From NCBI GenBank assembly GCA_963706535.1, contig CAVPMU010000002.1, forward strand, positions 496,001 to 560,000: a stretch of DNA of 64,000 bases, read 5' to 3'. Origin of the DNA: RPQJ01 sp963706535. Lineage in GTDB: Bacteria; Pseudomonadota; Gammaproteobacteria; Steroidobacterales; Steroidobacteraceae. Below, piece by piece: positions 1-8,225 of this stretch. The position numbers and the translations under genes were made by a program. Below the pieces are notes generated by a model, which saw only the letters and a program-made list of their open reading frames with translations, had not been told where the DNA came from and searched no databases. Each line of letters opens with the position of its first letter. Position 1 is the first letter of the stretch.

Positions 1-2
1 AG

Positions 3-542
3 CATCCGGCGCAGGTGGACTTCGAGCATCGCATCGACGCTGCCGAGACGGGCATCGACCTCGCGCAGCAGCGCAAACGGCCGGGCTGGATGCTCGACCT
101 GAGCTACGGACTGCGCAGCGGCGAGATGATGGATGGTGCGTCGCGCCCGGACATGCTGACCGCCATGGTCACCGTCGACCTGCCGCTGTTCCGCGCCAAC
201 CGCCAGGACCGCGAGGTCGCCGCCGCACGCGCAGAGGCCCGCGGGCTGCACGAGATGCATGACGATCACCAGCGCGAGATGCGGGCGATGCTCGCGGAGG
301 CGTGGAGTGTCGCCGACCGCACGGCGGAGCTCGAGCGGTTCTACGAGGCGGAACTCGTGCCGCTCGCCGGGCAGTCGGTGCAGGCGACCCTGCTCGCATA
401 CCGGTCCAACCGCGCCATGGTCGACGAGGTGATCGCGGCCCGCCGCGTCGCGCTCGACACATGGCTCAAGCACCTGCGGCTGTCGGCCGACCGCGCGCAG
501 GCCCAGTACGACGTTGATTACCTGGTCGGAGAGCAGCCATGA
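3..542 (+). CDS. TolC-family outer-membrane efflux protein, C-terminal part (CusC-like)
   Basis: The reading frame is open at the left edge of the window, so only about the last 180 residues are visible. The sequence is rich in Ala, Arg and Glu with a long helical stretch, then a segment typical of the second repeat of TolC/CusC channels (a strand-like DLPLF followed by helix). The stop codon overlaps the start of the CusB-like adaptor gene by 4 bases (ATGA), and CusA follows, so this is very probably the outer-membrane channel of the same tripartite heavy-metal exporter. The family role is to form a trimeric outer-membrane and periplasmic tunnel docking on the adaptor. Substrate specificity cannot be read from this fragment; it is inferred from cusA. 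Confidence 0.85.
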   Translation, partial: HPAQVDFEHRIDAAETGIDLAQQRKRPGWMLDLSYGLRSGEMMDGASRPDMLTAMVTVDLPLFRANRQDREVAAARAEARGLHEMHDDHQREMRAMLAEAWSVADRTAELERFYEAELVPLAGQSVQATLLAYRSNRAMVDEVIAARRVALDTWLKHLRLSADRAQAQYDVDYLVGEQP

Positions 543-1954
543 GCGCGCGGCGGAAAGTGACTGGTGATCAGGGGATAGGGGATAGTGGCCGGAATGCGCG
601 CTGGGGGCTTGCGCTCCTCGCGCTGGCGGTGATGGTCCTCGCGGGTTGCGCGAAGGATCCGGAAGGGCCGGAGGCGTCGGAGCCCGCGACTGCGGCAGCG
701 GATGATGCGGCGGCCGAGCACGCCCTCAAGCACACCGATCCGCAGTACCGCTGCCCGATGCACCCCGACGTGGTGCGCGATGCGCCGGGTGAATGCCCGA
801 TCTGCGGCATGGACCTCGTGAAGGTCGAGCCCGAGCCCGCCGCGCCGGCTGCGACGGGCACCGACGCCGCGCCCCTCTACTACCGCCACCCTCACGATCC
901 GAACCGCACCTCGCCGGTGCCGAAGCAGGACGAGATGGGCATGGACTACGTGCCGGTATTCGCCGATGCAGCGGGTCCGGAAGTGCGCATCTCCCCGGCC
1001 GTGGTGAACAACCTCGGCGTGCGTACGGAGGCCGCGCAACGCACGCCGCTCGAGCGACGGGCCGAGACCGTGGGATACGTCAGCTTCGACGAGCGGCGCG
1101 TGCAGCAGGTTCGGCCGCGGGCGGAGGGCTGGATCGAAGGCCTGTCGGTGCGGGCGATGGGCGAAACCGTCGCGGCGGGCCAGCTGCTATTCACCCTGTA
1201 CTCGCCGATGCTCGAGAGCGCCCAGCAGGAGTACCTCGACGCCCTGGAGATCGGCAATGCGGACCTGATCGAGGCCTCGCGCGAGCGACTGCGCGCACTC
1301 GGTCTCGATTCCGGTACGGCGTCGCGGCTGGCGAAGGGCGGGCGCGCCGCCGGGCGGGTGGCGTTTCACGCGCCGATCGCGGGTGTCGTCACCGAGCTCG
1401 AGGCGAAGGAGGGCGCCATGGTGACGCCCGACATGGTCGCGATGACCATCACCGAGCTCGGCAGCCTCTGGGTCATCGCCGAAGTGCCGGAGTCGCAGGC
1501 GGGCTGGGTGGCACCCGGCACGACCGCCGAGCTGCGCTTTCCTTCACTGCCCGGGGAGTCGGTCGCCGGCCGCGTCGAGTACGTCTACCCCGAGCTCAAC
1601 ATGGAGACACGCACCGTGCGTGCGCGCATCACGCTCGAGCAGGCGCCGGCGGCGATCCGGCCCAACATGCTCGCGTCGGTGAGCCTCGTCGGCGAGGTCA
1701 CCGGGGACGCCGTCACCATCCCGCGCAGCGCGCTGATCCGCACCGGCAGCGAGGACCGTGTGGTGATCGCACTGGATGCGGGTCGCTTCGTGCCACGCCG
1801 CGTCGTCGCAGGCGCCGAGAGCGGTGACCGCATCGTCATCCGCGACGGCCTGGCCGAGGGCGAGCGCGTGGTGGTGGCCGGGCAGTTCCTGCTCGATTCC
1901 GAGGCGAACCTGCGCGCCGGCCTCGAGCGACTCACCAGCGAGGCCGCGCAATGA
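539..1954 (+). CDS. cusB: Heavy-metal RND efflux periplasmic adaptor, lipoprotein (CusB)
   Basis: A 471-residue membrane-fusion protein of the tripartite Cu/Ag exporter. A hydrophobic segment ends in an LAGC lipobox with Cys37, so it is probably anchored as a lipoprotein. Residues 70-95 form a heavy-metal-binding domain (RCPMHP...ECPICGMDL) with Cys72, Cys86 and Cys89, and a degenerate second copy follows (YYRHPHDPN...GMDYVPVF). After that come the usual barrel-sandwich, alpha-hairpin and beta-barrel regions of CusB/HlyD adaptors. The gene overlaps both neighbours by an ATGA, so the three proteins are translationally coupled. The adaptor links the inner-membrane pump to the outer-membrane channel and can pass metal to the pump. 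The N-terminal zinc-ribbon-like domain is common in environmental CusB proteins. Confidence 0.93.
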   Translation: MSARRKVTGDQGIGDSGRNARWGLALLALAVMVLAGCAKDPEGPEASEPATAAADDAAAEHALKHTDPQYRCPMHPDVVRDAPGECPICGMDLVKVEPEPAAPAATGTDAAPLYYRHPHDPNRTSPVPKQDEMGMDYVPVFADAAGPEVRISPAVVNNLGVRTEAAQRTPLERRAETVGYVSFDERRVQQVRPRAEGWIEGLSVRAMGETVAAGQLLFTLYSPMLESAQQEYLDALEIGNADLIEASRERLRALGLDSGTASRLAKGGRAAGRVAFHAPIAGVVTELEAKEGAMVTPDMVAMTITELGSLWVIAEVPESQAGWVAPGTTAELRFPSLPGESVAGRVEYVYPELNMETRTVRARITLEQAPAAIRPNMLASVSLVGEVTGDAVTIPRSALIRTGSEDRVVIALDAGRFVPRRVVAGAESGDRIVIRDGLAEGERVVVAGQFLLDSEANLRAGLERLTSEAAQ

Positions 1955-4900
1955 TCGACTCGCTGATACGCGCTTCGCTCGAGAACCGTGCGCTGGTGCT
2001 GCTGCTCACGTTGATTCTCACCGCGGTCGGCGTGTACTCGTTCGATCGTACGCCGGTCGATGCATTGCCGGACCTGTCCGACGTGCAGGTCATCGTGCGC
2101 ACTCCGTACCCCGGGCAGGCGCCGCGACTGGTCGAGGACCAGGTGACCTACCCGCTCACGACCGCCCTGTTGTCGGTGCCCGGCGCCACGACGGTGCGCG
2201 GCTACTCGTTCTACGGCGACTCGTTCGTGAACGTGCTGTTCGAGGACGGCACCGACCCGTACTGGGCGCGCTCGCGGGTGCTCGAGTACCTGAGCCAGGT
2301 CTCGGCGCGGCTGCCCGAGGGCGTGCGCCCGGCGCTGGGACCCGATGCGACCGGCGTCGGCTGGATCTACCAGTACGCGCTCGTGGACCGCACGGGCCGC
2401 CACGACCTGGCGCAACTGCGCTCGATCCAGGACTGGTTCCTGAAGTTCGAGCTGCAGGCGCTCGACGGCGTCGCCGAGGTCGCCACCATCGGTGGCATGG
2501 TGAAGCAGTACCAGGTGGTCGTGGACCCGCTGCGCCTGCGCGGCTTCGGGATCCCGCTGATGATGGTCGAGGAGGCGATCCGCGCCGGCAACCAGGAGGT
2601 CGGCGGCTCGGTCGTCGAGATGGCCGAAGCCGAGTACATGGTGCGTGCCACGGGCTACGTCAAGCGCATCGAGGACCTCGAGCGCATCCCGGTGATGGCG
2701 ACGAAGCAGGGCACACCCGTGCTGCTGCGCAACGTCGCCGAGGTGCGGATCGGACCCGAGATGCGGCGCGGCATCGGCGAACTCGACGGCGACGGCGAGG
2801 CCGTGGGCGGCGTGATCGTGATGCGCAACGGCGAGAATGCGCGCGACACGATCGCGCGTGTCGAGGCCAAGCTCGACGAGCTGCGCGCCGGACTGCCGCA
2901 GGGCGTCGAGATCGTGGAGACCTACGACCGCGGGTCGCTGATCCAGCGCGCCGTCGATAACCTGCAGCGCAAGCTCATCGACGAGTTCTTCGTCGTGGCG
3001 CTGGTCTGCTTCGTGTTCCTGTTCCACGTCCGCTCCGGCCTGATCGTGGTGATCGTCACGCCGATCGCGGTGCTCTCGGCGTTCACCGTCATGCACCTGC
3101 AGGGCCTGAACGCCAACATCATGTCGCTCGGCGGAATCGCCATCGCCATCGGCACGCTGGTGGATGCGGCGATCGTCATGATCGAGAACGTGCACAAGAA
3201 GCTCGAGCACGGGCCGGCCTCGGAGACCGAGCGGATGCAGGCGATCTACGACGGATGCCGGGAGGTCGGACCGTCGCTGTTCTTCTCGCTGATGATCGTC
3301 GCGCTGTCGTTCCTGCCGGTGTTCACGCTCGAGGCCCAGGAGGGGCGCATGTTCGCGCCGCTCGCCTACACCAAGACCTACGCGATGGTGTGGGCGTCGC
3401 TGCTGTCCGTGACGCTGGTGCCGGTGCTGATCTACTGGCTGGTGCGCGGGCGCATCCGCCCCGAGTCCGCCAATCCCGTCAACCGCGCCACCATGGCGGC
3501 GTACCGGCCGTTCCTCGAACTGGCGCTCAGGGCGCCCTGGGCGGTGACCATCGTGGCGGGCCTGCTGGTACTCGCCACCCTCTGGCCTGCCTCGCGGCTC
3601 GGTTCGGAGTTCATGCCGGAGCTCGACGAGGGCGACCTGCTCTACATGCCGACGACCCTGCCGGGCCTGTCGGCGGATGCGGCACGTGCGCTGCTGCAGC
3701 AGACCGACAAGCTGATCCGCACCGTGCCCGAGGTCGAGCGCGTGTTCGGCAAGGCCGGTCGCGCCGAGACGGCCACCGACCCGGCGCCGATCGAGATGTT
3801 CGAGACGACGATCATGCTGAAGCCGCGCGAGCAGTGGCGGCCCGGCATGACGCCGGCGAAGCTCAAGGCCGAGCTCGACGCGCTGGTGAAGTTCCCCGGG
3901 CTCTCGAACAGCTGGGGCTTCCCCATCCAGACGCGCATCGCGATGCTCGCGACCGGCATCCGCACGCCGGTCGGCATCAAGATCATGGGACCGGACCTGC
4001 AGGTGATCCAGGAACTCGGCCGCAGCATCGAGGACATCGTGCGCAAGGTGCCCGGCACGACCTCGGTGTACGCCGAGAGGACCGCCACGGGACGCTACCT
4101 CGACGTGGACATCGACCGGGTCGCAGCCGCCCGCTACGGCCTCAACATCAAGGACGTGCAGGACATCGTCGGCAGCGCGGTGGGCGGCATGACGGTGAGC
4201 TACACCGTCGAGGGGCTCGAGCGCTACCCGATCAACCTGCGCTATCCGCAGGACTTCCGGGACTCGCTGGAGGCGCTGCGAGCGCTGCCACTGGTGACCC
4301 CGACGGGCGCCAACGTCACGCTCGCCAACGTCGCGCGCGTGGATGTGGCCGACGGACCGGCGATGATCCGCAGCGAAAACGCCCGGCCCTCGGGCTGGGT
4401 ATTCGTGGACCTGCAGGGGCGCGACCTCGGCGGTTTCGTGAACGAGGCGAAGGAGCGCATCGCGGCCGAACTCGAGCTGCCGCCCGGCTACAGCCTCGGC
4501 TGGTCCGGCCAGTACGAGTACCTCGAGCGCGCCGTCGAGCGCCTGAAGCTCGTCGTGCCGCTCACGCTCGCCATCATCGTGCTGCTGCTCTACCTCAACT
4601 TCCGCAACGCCCGCGACGTGCTGCTGATCCTGGGCGCGCTGCCGTTCGCGCTGGTGGGCGGCGTGTGGCTGCTGTACCTGCTCGGCTACGACATGTCGAT
4701 CGCGGCGGTCGTGGGCTTCATCGCGCTCGCCGGTGTCGCCGCCGAGACCGGCGTGGTGATGGTGATGTACCTCGAGCACGCCTGGGCCGAGCGACGCAAG
4801 CGCGCGGCGGCCGACGGACGCGCTCCCACCCGCGAGGAATTGCGGGCCGCCATCGTCGAGGGCGCGCTGCTCCGGCTGCGGCCCAAGCTCATGACGGTGA

Positions 4901-5082
4901 TCACGATCATCGTCGGCCTGCTGCCGATCATGTGGGGCTCGGGCACCGGGTCGGAGGTCATGCGCCGGATCGCCGCGCCGATGGTGGGCGGCATGGTCTC
5001 GGCCACGGTGCTGACACTGGTGATCATCCCGTCGCTGTACCTGATCGTGAACGGGTGGGCGCTGCGACGTGAGGCGAGGTAG
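1951..5082 (+). CDS. cusA: Cu(I)/Ag(I) efflux RND permease CusA
   Basis: A 1043-residue proton-driven RND pump of the HME subfamily with about 12 membrane segments. The proton-relay motif LVDAAIVMIEN places Asp405 and Glu412 in the fourth membrane helix. The three methionines that bind Cu(I)/Ag(I) in E. coli CusA (Met573, Met623, Met672) have counterparts at Met566 (LLYMPT), Met616 (IEMFETT) and Met665 (AMLATG), at a constant offset of 7. This supports copper/silver rather than zinc/cobalt as substrate. It is the last gene of the cus operon, overlapping cusB by ATGA. Twenty bases after its stop the left end of an IS1634-type element begins, so the original downstream context is interrupted. 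Confidence 0.95.
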   Translation: MIDSLIRASLENRALVLLLTLILTAVGVYSFDRTPVDALPDLSDVQVIVRTPYPGQAPRLVEDQVTYPLTTALLSVPGATTVRGYSFYGDSFVNVLFEDGTDPYWARSRVLEYLSQVSARLPEGVRPALGPDATGVGWIYQYALVDRTGRHDLAQLRSIQDWFLKFELQALDGVAEVATIGGMVKQYQVVVDPLRLRGFGIPLMMVEEAIRAGNQEVGGSVVEMAEAEYMVRATGYVKRIEDLERIPVMATKQGTPVLLRNVAEVRIGPEMRRGIGELDGDGEAVGGVIVMRNGENARDTIARVEAKLDELRAGLPQGVEIVETYDRGSLIQRAVDNLQRKLIDEFFVVALVCFVFLFHVRSGLIVVIVTPIAVLSAFTVMHLQGLNANIMSLGGIAIAIGTLVDAAIVMIENVHKKLEHGPASETERMQAIYDGCREVGPSLFFSLMIVALSFLPVFTLEAQEGRMFAPLAYTKTYAMVWASLLSVTLVPVLIYWLVRGRIRPESANPVNRATMAAYRPFLELALRAPWAVTIVAGLLVLATLWPASRLGSEFMPELDEGDLLYMPTTLPGLSADAARALLQQTDKLIRTVPEVERVFGKAGRAETATDPAPIEMFETTIMLKPREQWRPGMTPAKLKAELDALVKFPGLSNSWGFPIQTRIAMLATGIRTPVGIKIMGPDLQVIQELGRSIEDIVRKVPGTTSVYAERTATGRYLDVDIDRVAAARYGLNIKDVQDIVGSAVGGMTVSYTVEGLERYPINLRYPQDFRDSLEALRALPLVTPTGANVTLANVARVDVADGPAMIRSENARPSGWVFVDLQGRDLGGFVNEAKERIAAELELPPGYSLGWSGQYEYLERAVERLKLVVPLTLAIIVLLLYLNFRNARDVLLILGALPFALVGGVWLLYLLGYDMSIAAVVGFIALAGVAAETGVVMVMYLEHAWAERRKRAAADGRAPTREELRAAIVEGALLRLRPKLMTVITIIVGLLPIMWGSGTGSEVMRRIAAPMVGGMVSATVLTLVIIPSLYLIVNGWALRREAR

Positions 5083-5101
5083 CCGACCGGCTCCCCATGT
5101 C

Positions 5102-5116
5102 GCTAACCTGAAGTTC
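5102..5116 (+). repeat. Left terminal inverted repeat of the IS1634-type element
   Basis: The sequence GCTAACCTGAAGTTC matches the reverse complement of the right end (GTTAGCCTGAAGTTC) at 13 of 15 positions. Confidence 0.8.
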
Positions 5117-5218
5117 TCCTGTCTTTCGAGATTCTGGTAGTCAGCAAGTCGTTGTATTGCGGTCGGTTTTTGCGGTTTCGGGGCGCTTCCATGGCTGCAT
5201 TGGGTAGTCACTAAGATA

Positions 5219-5248
5219 TTGACTTACGTCCCGCGACGAGCTTATATT
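5219..5248 (+). promoter_or_regulatory. Probable sigma70-type promoter of the IS transposase
   Basis: TTGACT (5219-5224), an 18-base spacer and TATATT (5243-5248) lie just before the transposase ATG at 5256. Transcription would begin at or within a base or two of the ATG, and no Shine-Dalgarno is visible. A leaderless transposase mRNA is therefore likely. Confidence 0.6.
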
Positions 5249-5255
5249 CACTGCC

Positions 5256-6992
5256 ATGTCAGAACGTGGCGGCGCCGTTCATGTCGTCACCACGCGGCGC
5301 CGCTACAAGGGCCGCGTGTACGCGACCCATCTGCTGCGCCGTAGCTATCGCGAAGACGGTCGGGTCAAGAACGAGACCCTCGGCAACCTCTCGCATCTGC
5401 CGGAGCCGCTGATCGAGGTCGTGCGCCGCTCGCTGCGGGGCGAGGTGTTCGTGCCGCTCGAGGCGCGGCTCGAGGTGCTGCGCTCGCGGCCCCACGGCCA
5501 CGTGCAGGCCGTTCGGCGGGCGATGCAGCGGCTCGGGATGGACTCACTGCTCGCCTCGCGGCCGAGCCCCGAGCGCGAGCGGATCTGCGCCCTGATTGCC
5601 GCGCGGGTCCTCGCCCCGCACACCAAGCTCGCCACCACCCGCTGGTGGCACACGAGCACGCTCGCCGAGGAGTTCGGCGTCACCGCAGCCGATGAGGATG
5701 ATCTGTACGCGGCGATGGACTGGCTGCTCGAGCGTCAGCCGCTGATCGAGCGCAAGCTCGCGGCCCGCCATCTCGGGCAGGGTGCGATGGCGCTCTACGA
5801 CCTCTCCTCGAGCTACTTCGAGGGGACGCACTGTCCGCTGGGGAAGATCGGCTACAACCGGGACGGCAAGCGCAACAAGCTGCAGGTCAACTACGGGCTG
5901 CTGACCACGCGCACGGGCTGCCCGATCTCGGTGTCGGTGTACGCAGGCAACACCGGGGATGCCAAGACGCTGATGGCGCAGGTGGCGAAGCTGCGTGAAG
6001 GGTTCGGGCTCGAGCGCCTCGTGCTGGTCGGCGATCGCGGGATGATCTCGCACAAGGCGATCGGGGAGCTCAGGACGCTCGAGGGGATGGCCTGGATCAC
6101 GGCGTTGAAGAGTACGCAGATCCGCTCGCTCATCGAGGCGGGCACGCTGCAGCTCGGGCTGTTTGATGAGCGCAACCTGTTCGAGTTCAGCCATCCCGAT
6201 TATCCCGCGGAACGACTCCTCGCCTGTCGCAACCGCGAGCTTGCCAAGCTCCGGGCCCACAAGCGCCAGGCGCTGCTGGCGGCCACCACGCTCGAGCTGG
6301 AGAAGATCCGCGAGCGGGTGGCGCGCGGCGCGCTCACGGGGCAAGCCACCATCGGTGTGAAGCTCGGGCGCGTCCTCGACAAGTACAAAGTCGGCAAACA
6401 CTTCGAGCTGACGATCACCGACACGCACTTCGCCTATCGCATCCGCGAGGATAAGGTCGCCGCGGAGGCGGCGCTCGATGGGATCTACGTGATCCGCACC
6501 GCACTACCGAAGAAGCAGATGTCCGCAGCCGAGGCGGTACGCAGCTACAAATCCCTCGCCCAGGTCGAGCGCGCGTTCCGCTCGCTGAAAACCGTCGACC
6601 TGAAGATCCGCCCGATCCATCACCGGCTCGAGCACCGCGTTCGTGCGCACATCTTCCTGTGCATGCTCGCCTACTATGTCGAGTGGCATCTGCTCGAGGC
6701 CTGGCGGCCCCTGCTGTTCGCCGATGAGGATCAGGCCGCCAAGAGCCACCGCGATCCGGTCGCCCCCGCGAAGCGCTCCGCGGCCGCGCTCGCGAAGGCG
6801 TCGACTCATCAGCGGGCCGACGGTGCGCCCGTGCACAGCCTGCGCACCTTGCTCGCCGAACTCGCCACGCTCGTGCGCAACACCTGCCGCACATCCGGCG
6901 CCCTCGAGCATCCGGCCACGTTCGAGCTCCTGACGACTCCGACCCCAACTCAACGCCGAGCCCTTGAACTGCTCGATCCGATCGCCACGTAG
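5256..6992 (+). CDS. IS1634-family DDE transposase
   Basis: A 578-residue transposase of the IS4-like DDE superfamily. The first acidic residue is Asp182 (ALYDLSSSYFEG), the second Asp260 (LVGDRG), and the glutamate is Glu438 in the Y(2)R(3)E-type helix (QVERAFRSLK). This is followed by the family's conserved LKIRPIHHR...RAHIFLCMLAYYVEWHL segment. The length is typical of IS1634 transposases. The gene lies inside matched inverted repeats and has no frameshift or stop. The start is the ATG placed directly after a strong promoter-like sequence. Confidence 0.93.
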   Translation: MSERGGAVHVVTTRRRYKGRVYATHLLRRSYREDGRVKNETLGNLSHLPEPLIEVVRRSLRGEVFVPLEARLEVLRSRPHGHVQAVRRAMQRLGMDSLLASRPSPERERICALIAARVLAPHTKLATTRWWHTSTLAEEFGVTAADEDDLYAAMDWLLERQPLIERKLAARHLGQGAMALYDLSSSYFEGTHCPLGKIGYNRDGKRNKLQVNYGLLTTRTGCPISVSVYAGNTGDAKTLMAQVAKLREGFGLERLVLVGDRGMISHKAIGELRTLEGMAWITALKSTQIRSLIEAGTLQLGLFDERNLFEFSHPDYPAERLLACRNRELAKLRAHKRQALLAATTLELEKIRERVARGALTGQATIGVKLGRVLDKYKVGKHFELTITDTHFAYRIREDKVAAEAALDGIYVIRTALPKKQMSAAEAVRSYKSLAQVERAFRSLKTVDLKIRPIHHRLEHRVRAHIFLCMLAYYVEWHLLEAWRPLLFADEDQAAKSHRDPVAPAKRSAAALAKASTHQRADGAPVHSLRTLLAELATLVRNTCRTSGALEHPATFELLTTPTPTQRRALELLDPIAT

Positions 6993-7062
6993 TCAGAAAC
7001 CGCGCACCTCAAATCCACGCAGGTGCCTATCGTGCAAGGTAAACTCAACGCGCCAGCCAGCG

Positions 7063-7077
7063 GAACTTCAGGCTAAC
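7063..7077 (-). repeat. Right terminal inverted repeat of the IS1634-type element
   Basis: GAACTTCAGGCTAAC is the reverse complement of the left-end repeat with two mismatches. The deiminase start codon is only 36 bases further on. Confidence 0.8.
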
Positions 7078-7112
7078 ATCGTGGCCAACCCCGGCCCGGC
7101 CTGGCGATCCAG

Positions 7113-8225
7113 ATGACCCGAACCCTCTCGAGCACCCCGCGCCGCGACGGCTACCGCATGCCGGGCGAATTCGAACCGCACTCCGGCTGCTGGATGCTGT
7201 GGCCCGAGCGACCCGACAACTGGCGGCTCGGTGCCAAGCCGGCGCAGCAGGCGTTCGTCGCGGTCGCCACGGCCATTGCCGGCAGCGAGTCGGTGACCGT
7301 GGGCGTTTCGGCGAACCAGTTTGCCAACGCGCGACGCCTGCTTCCGGCGCAGGTGCGGGTCGTCGAGATGTCGAGCAACGATGCCTGGATGCGCGATGTC
7401 GGGCCCACGTTCGTCGTCAACCATCGCGGTGGCGTGCGCGGCGTCGACTGGAGGTTCAATGCCTGGGGCGGGTTGCAGGGCGGCCTGTACTTCCCGTGGG
7501 ACCGCGACGCGGCGGTGGCGCAGAAGGTGCTCGAGATCGAGAGGTGCGACCGGTACCCCGCGCCGTTCATCCTGGAGGGCGGGGCCATCCACGTGGACGG
7601 GCAGGGCACCTGCATCACCACCGAGGAGTGCCTGCTCAATCCGAATCGCAATCCGCAACTGACGCGTGCCGACATCGAGCGGCAACTCGGCCTGTACCTC
7701 GGCGTGGAGACCGTGGTCTGGCTGGGCCGGGGCGTGCACCTCGACGAGACGGATGGCCACGTGGACAACCTCTGTGCGTACACGCGACCGGGCGAGGTGG
7801 TGCTCAGCTGGACGAACGATCGCGCCGATCCGCAATACGAGATCTCGCGCGACGCGTACGAGCGCCTGATGGCGGCGAGGGATGCGCGCGGGAGGCGCTT
7901 CAAGGTCCACAAGCTCGTGCAGCCCGGGCCGCTCCACCTCACGCGCGAGGAGGCACGGGGCGTCGACGCGGCCGAGGGCACCAAGCCGCGCGAGGCTGGC
8001 GCCCGCCTGGCGGGTTCCTACGTCAATTTCTACCTGGGGACGCGCCGGGTCGTGGTGCCGACGCTGGATGCGAAGCGCGACGGTGCGGCGCTCCGCAAGC
8101 TCGCGAGCCTGTTCCCGGGTCGCGAGGTCGTGGGCGTGCCGGGGCGCGAGATCCTGCTCGGCGGCGGCAATGTGCACTGCATCACGCAGCAGGTGCCGGC
8201 GCCTGCGCGCCGTGCGCGCGCCTAG
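7113..8225 (+). CDS. aguA: Agmatine deiminase
   Basis: A 370-residue enzyme of the peptidyl-arginine-deiminase superfamily. It hydrolyses agmatine to N-carbamoylputrescine and ammonia in the cytoplasmic arginine-decarboxylase route to putrescine. Diagnostic motifs are MPGEFEPHSGCWMLWPER near the start, NDAWMRDVGPTFV, the catalytic HLDETDGHVDN, and the C-terminal nucleophile in GGGNVHCITQQ (Cys356). Length and order match the family. No N-carbamoylputrescine amidase gene (aguB) is visible next to it. The IS1634-type element ends 36 bases upstream, so its native promoter has probably been displaced. Its stop overlaps by 4 bases the stop of the convergent DUF3570 gene. Confidence 0.95.
   Translation: MTRTLSSTPRRDGYRMPGEFEPHSGCWMLWPERPDNWRLGAKPAQQAFVAVATAIAGSESVTVGVSANQFANARRLLPAQVRVVEMSSNDAWMRDVGPTFVVNHRGGVRGVDWRFNAWGGLQGGLYFPWDRDAAVAQKVLEIERCDRYPAPFILEGGAIHVDGQGTCITTEECLLNPNRNPQLTRADIERQLGLYLGVETVVWLGRGVHLDETDGHVDNLCAYTRPGEVVLSWTNDRADPQYEISRDAYERLMAARDARGRRFKVHKLVQPGPLHLTREEARGVDAAEGTKPREAGARLAGSYVNFYLGTRRVVVPTLDAKRDGAALRKLASLFPGREVVGVPGREILLGGGNVHCITQQVPAPARRARA

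Larger units (their letters stand above)
5102..7077 (+). mobile_element. IS1634-family insertion sequence
   Basis: The element carries one transposase gene and is bounded by 15-bp imperfect terminal inverted repeats (5102-5116 and 7063-7077, 13 of 15 identical). It sits between cusA and the agmatine deiminase gene. No exact flanking target duplication is obvious, so the true ends may extend a few bases beyond the repeats. The transposase frame is intact, which suggests a recent or still active insertion. Confidence 0.82.

Noticed and set aside
1585..5211. A 1208-codon open frame antisense to cusB/cusA
   Set aside because: It is His/Arg/Asp-rich, lacks domains and mirrors well-conserved genes; long antisense frames are common in GC-rich DNA with strong third-position bias.
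5090..7085. Exact target-site duplication around the IS1634-type element
   Set aside because: Bases outside the inverted repeats (CATGTC on the left, ATCGTG on the right) are only loosely similar; no identical 5-8 bp direct repeat was found.
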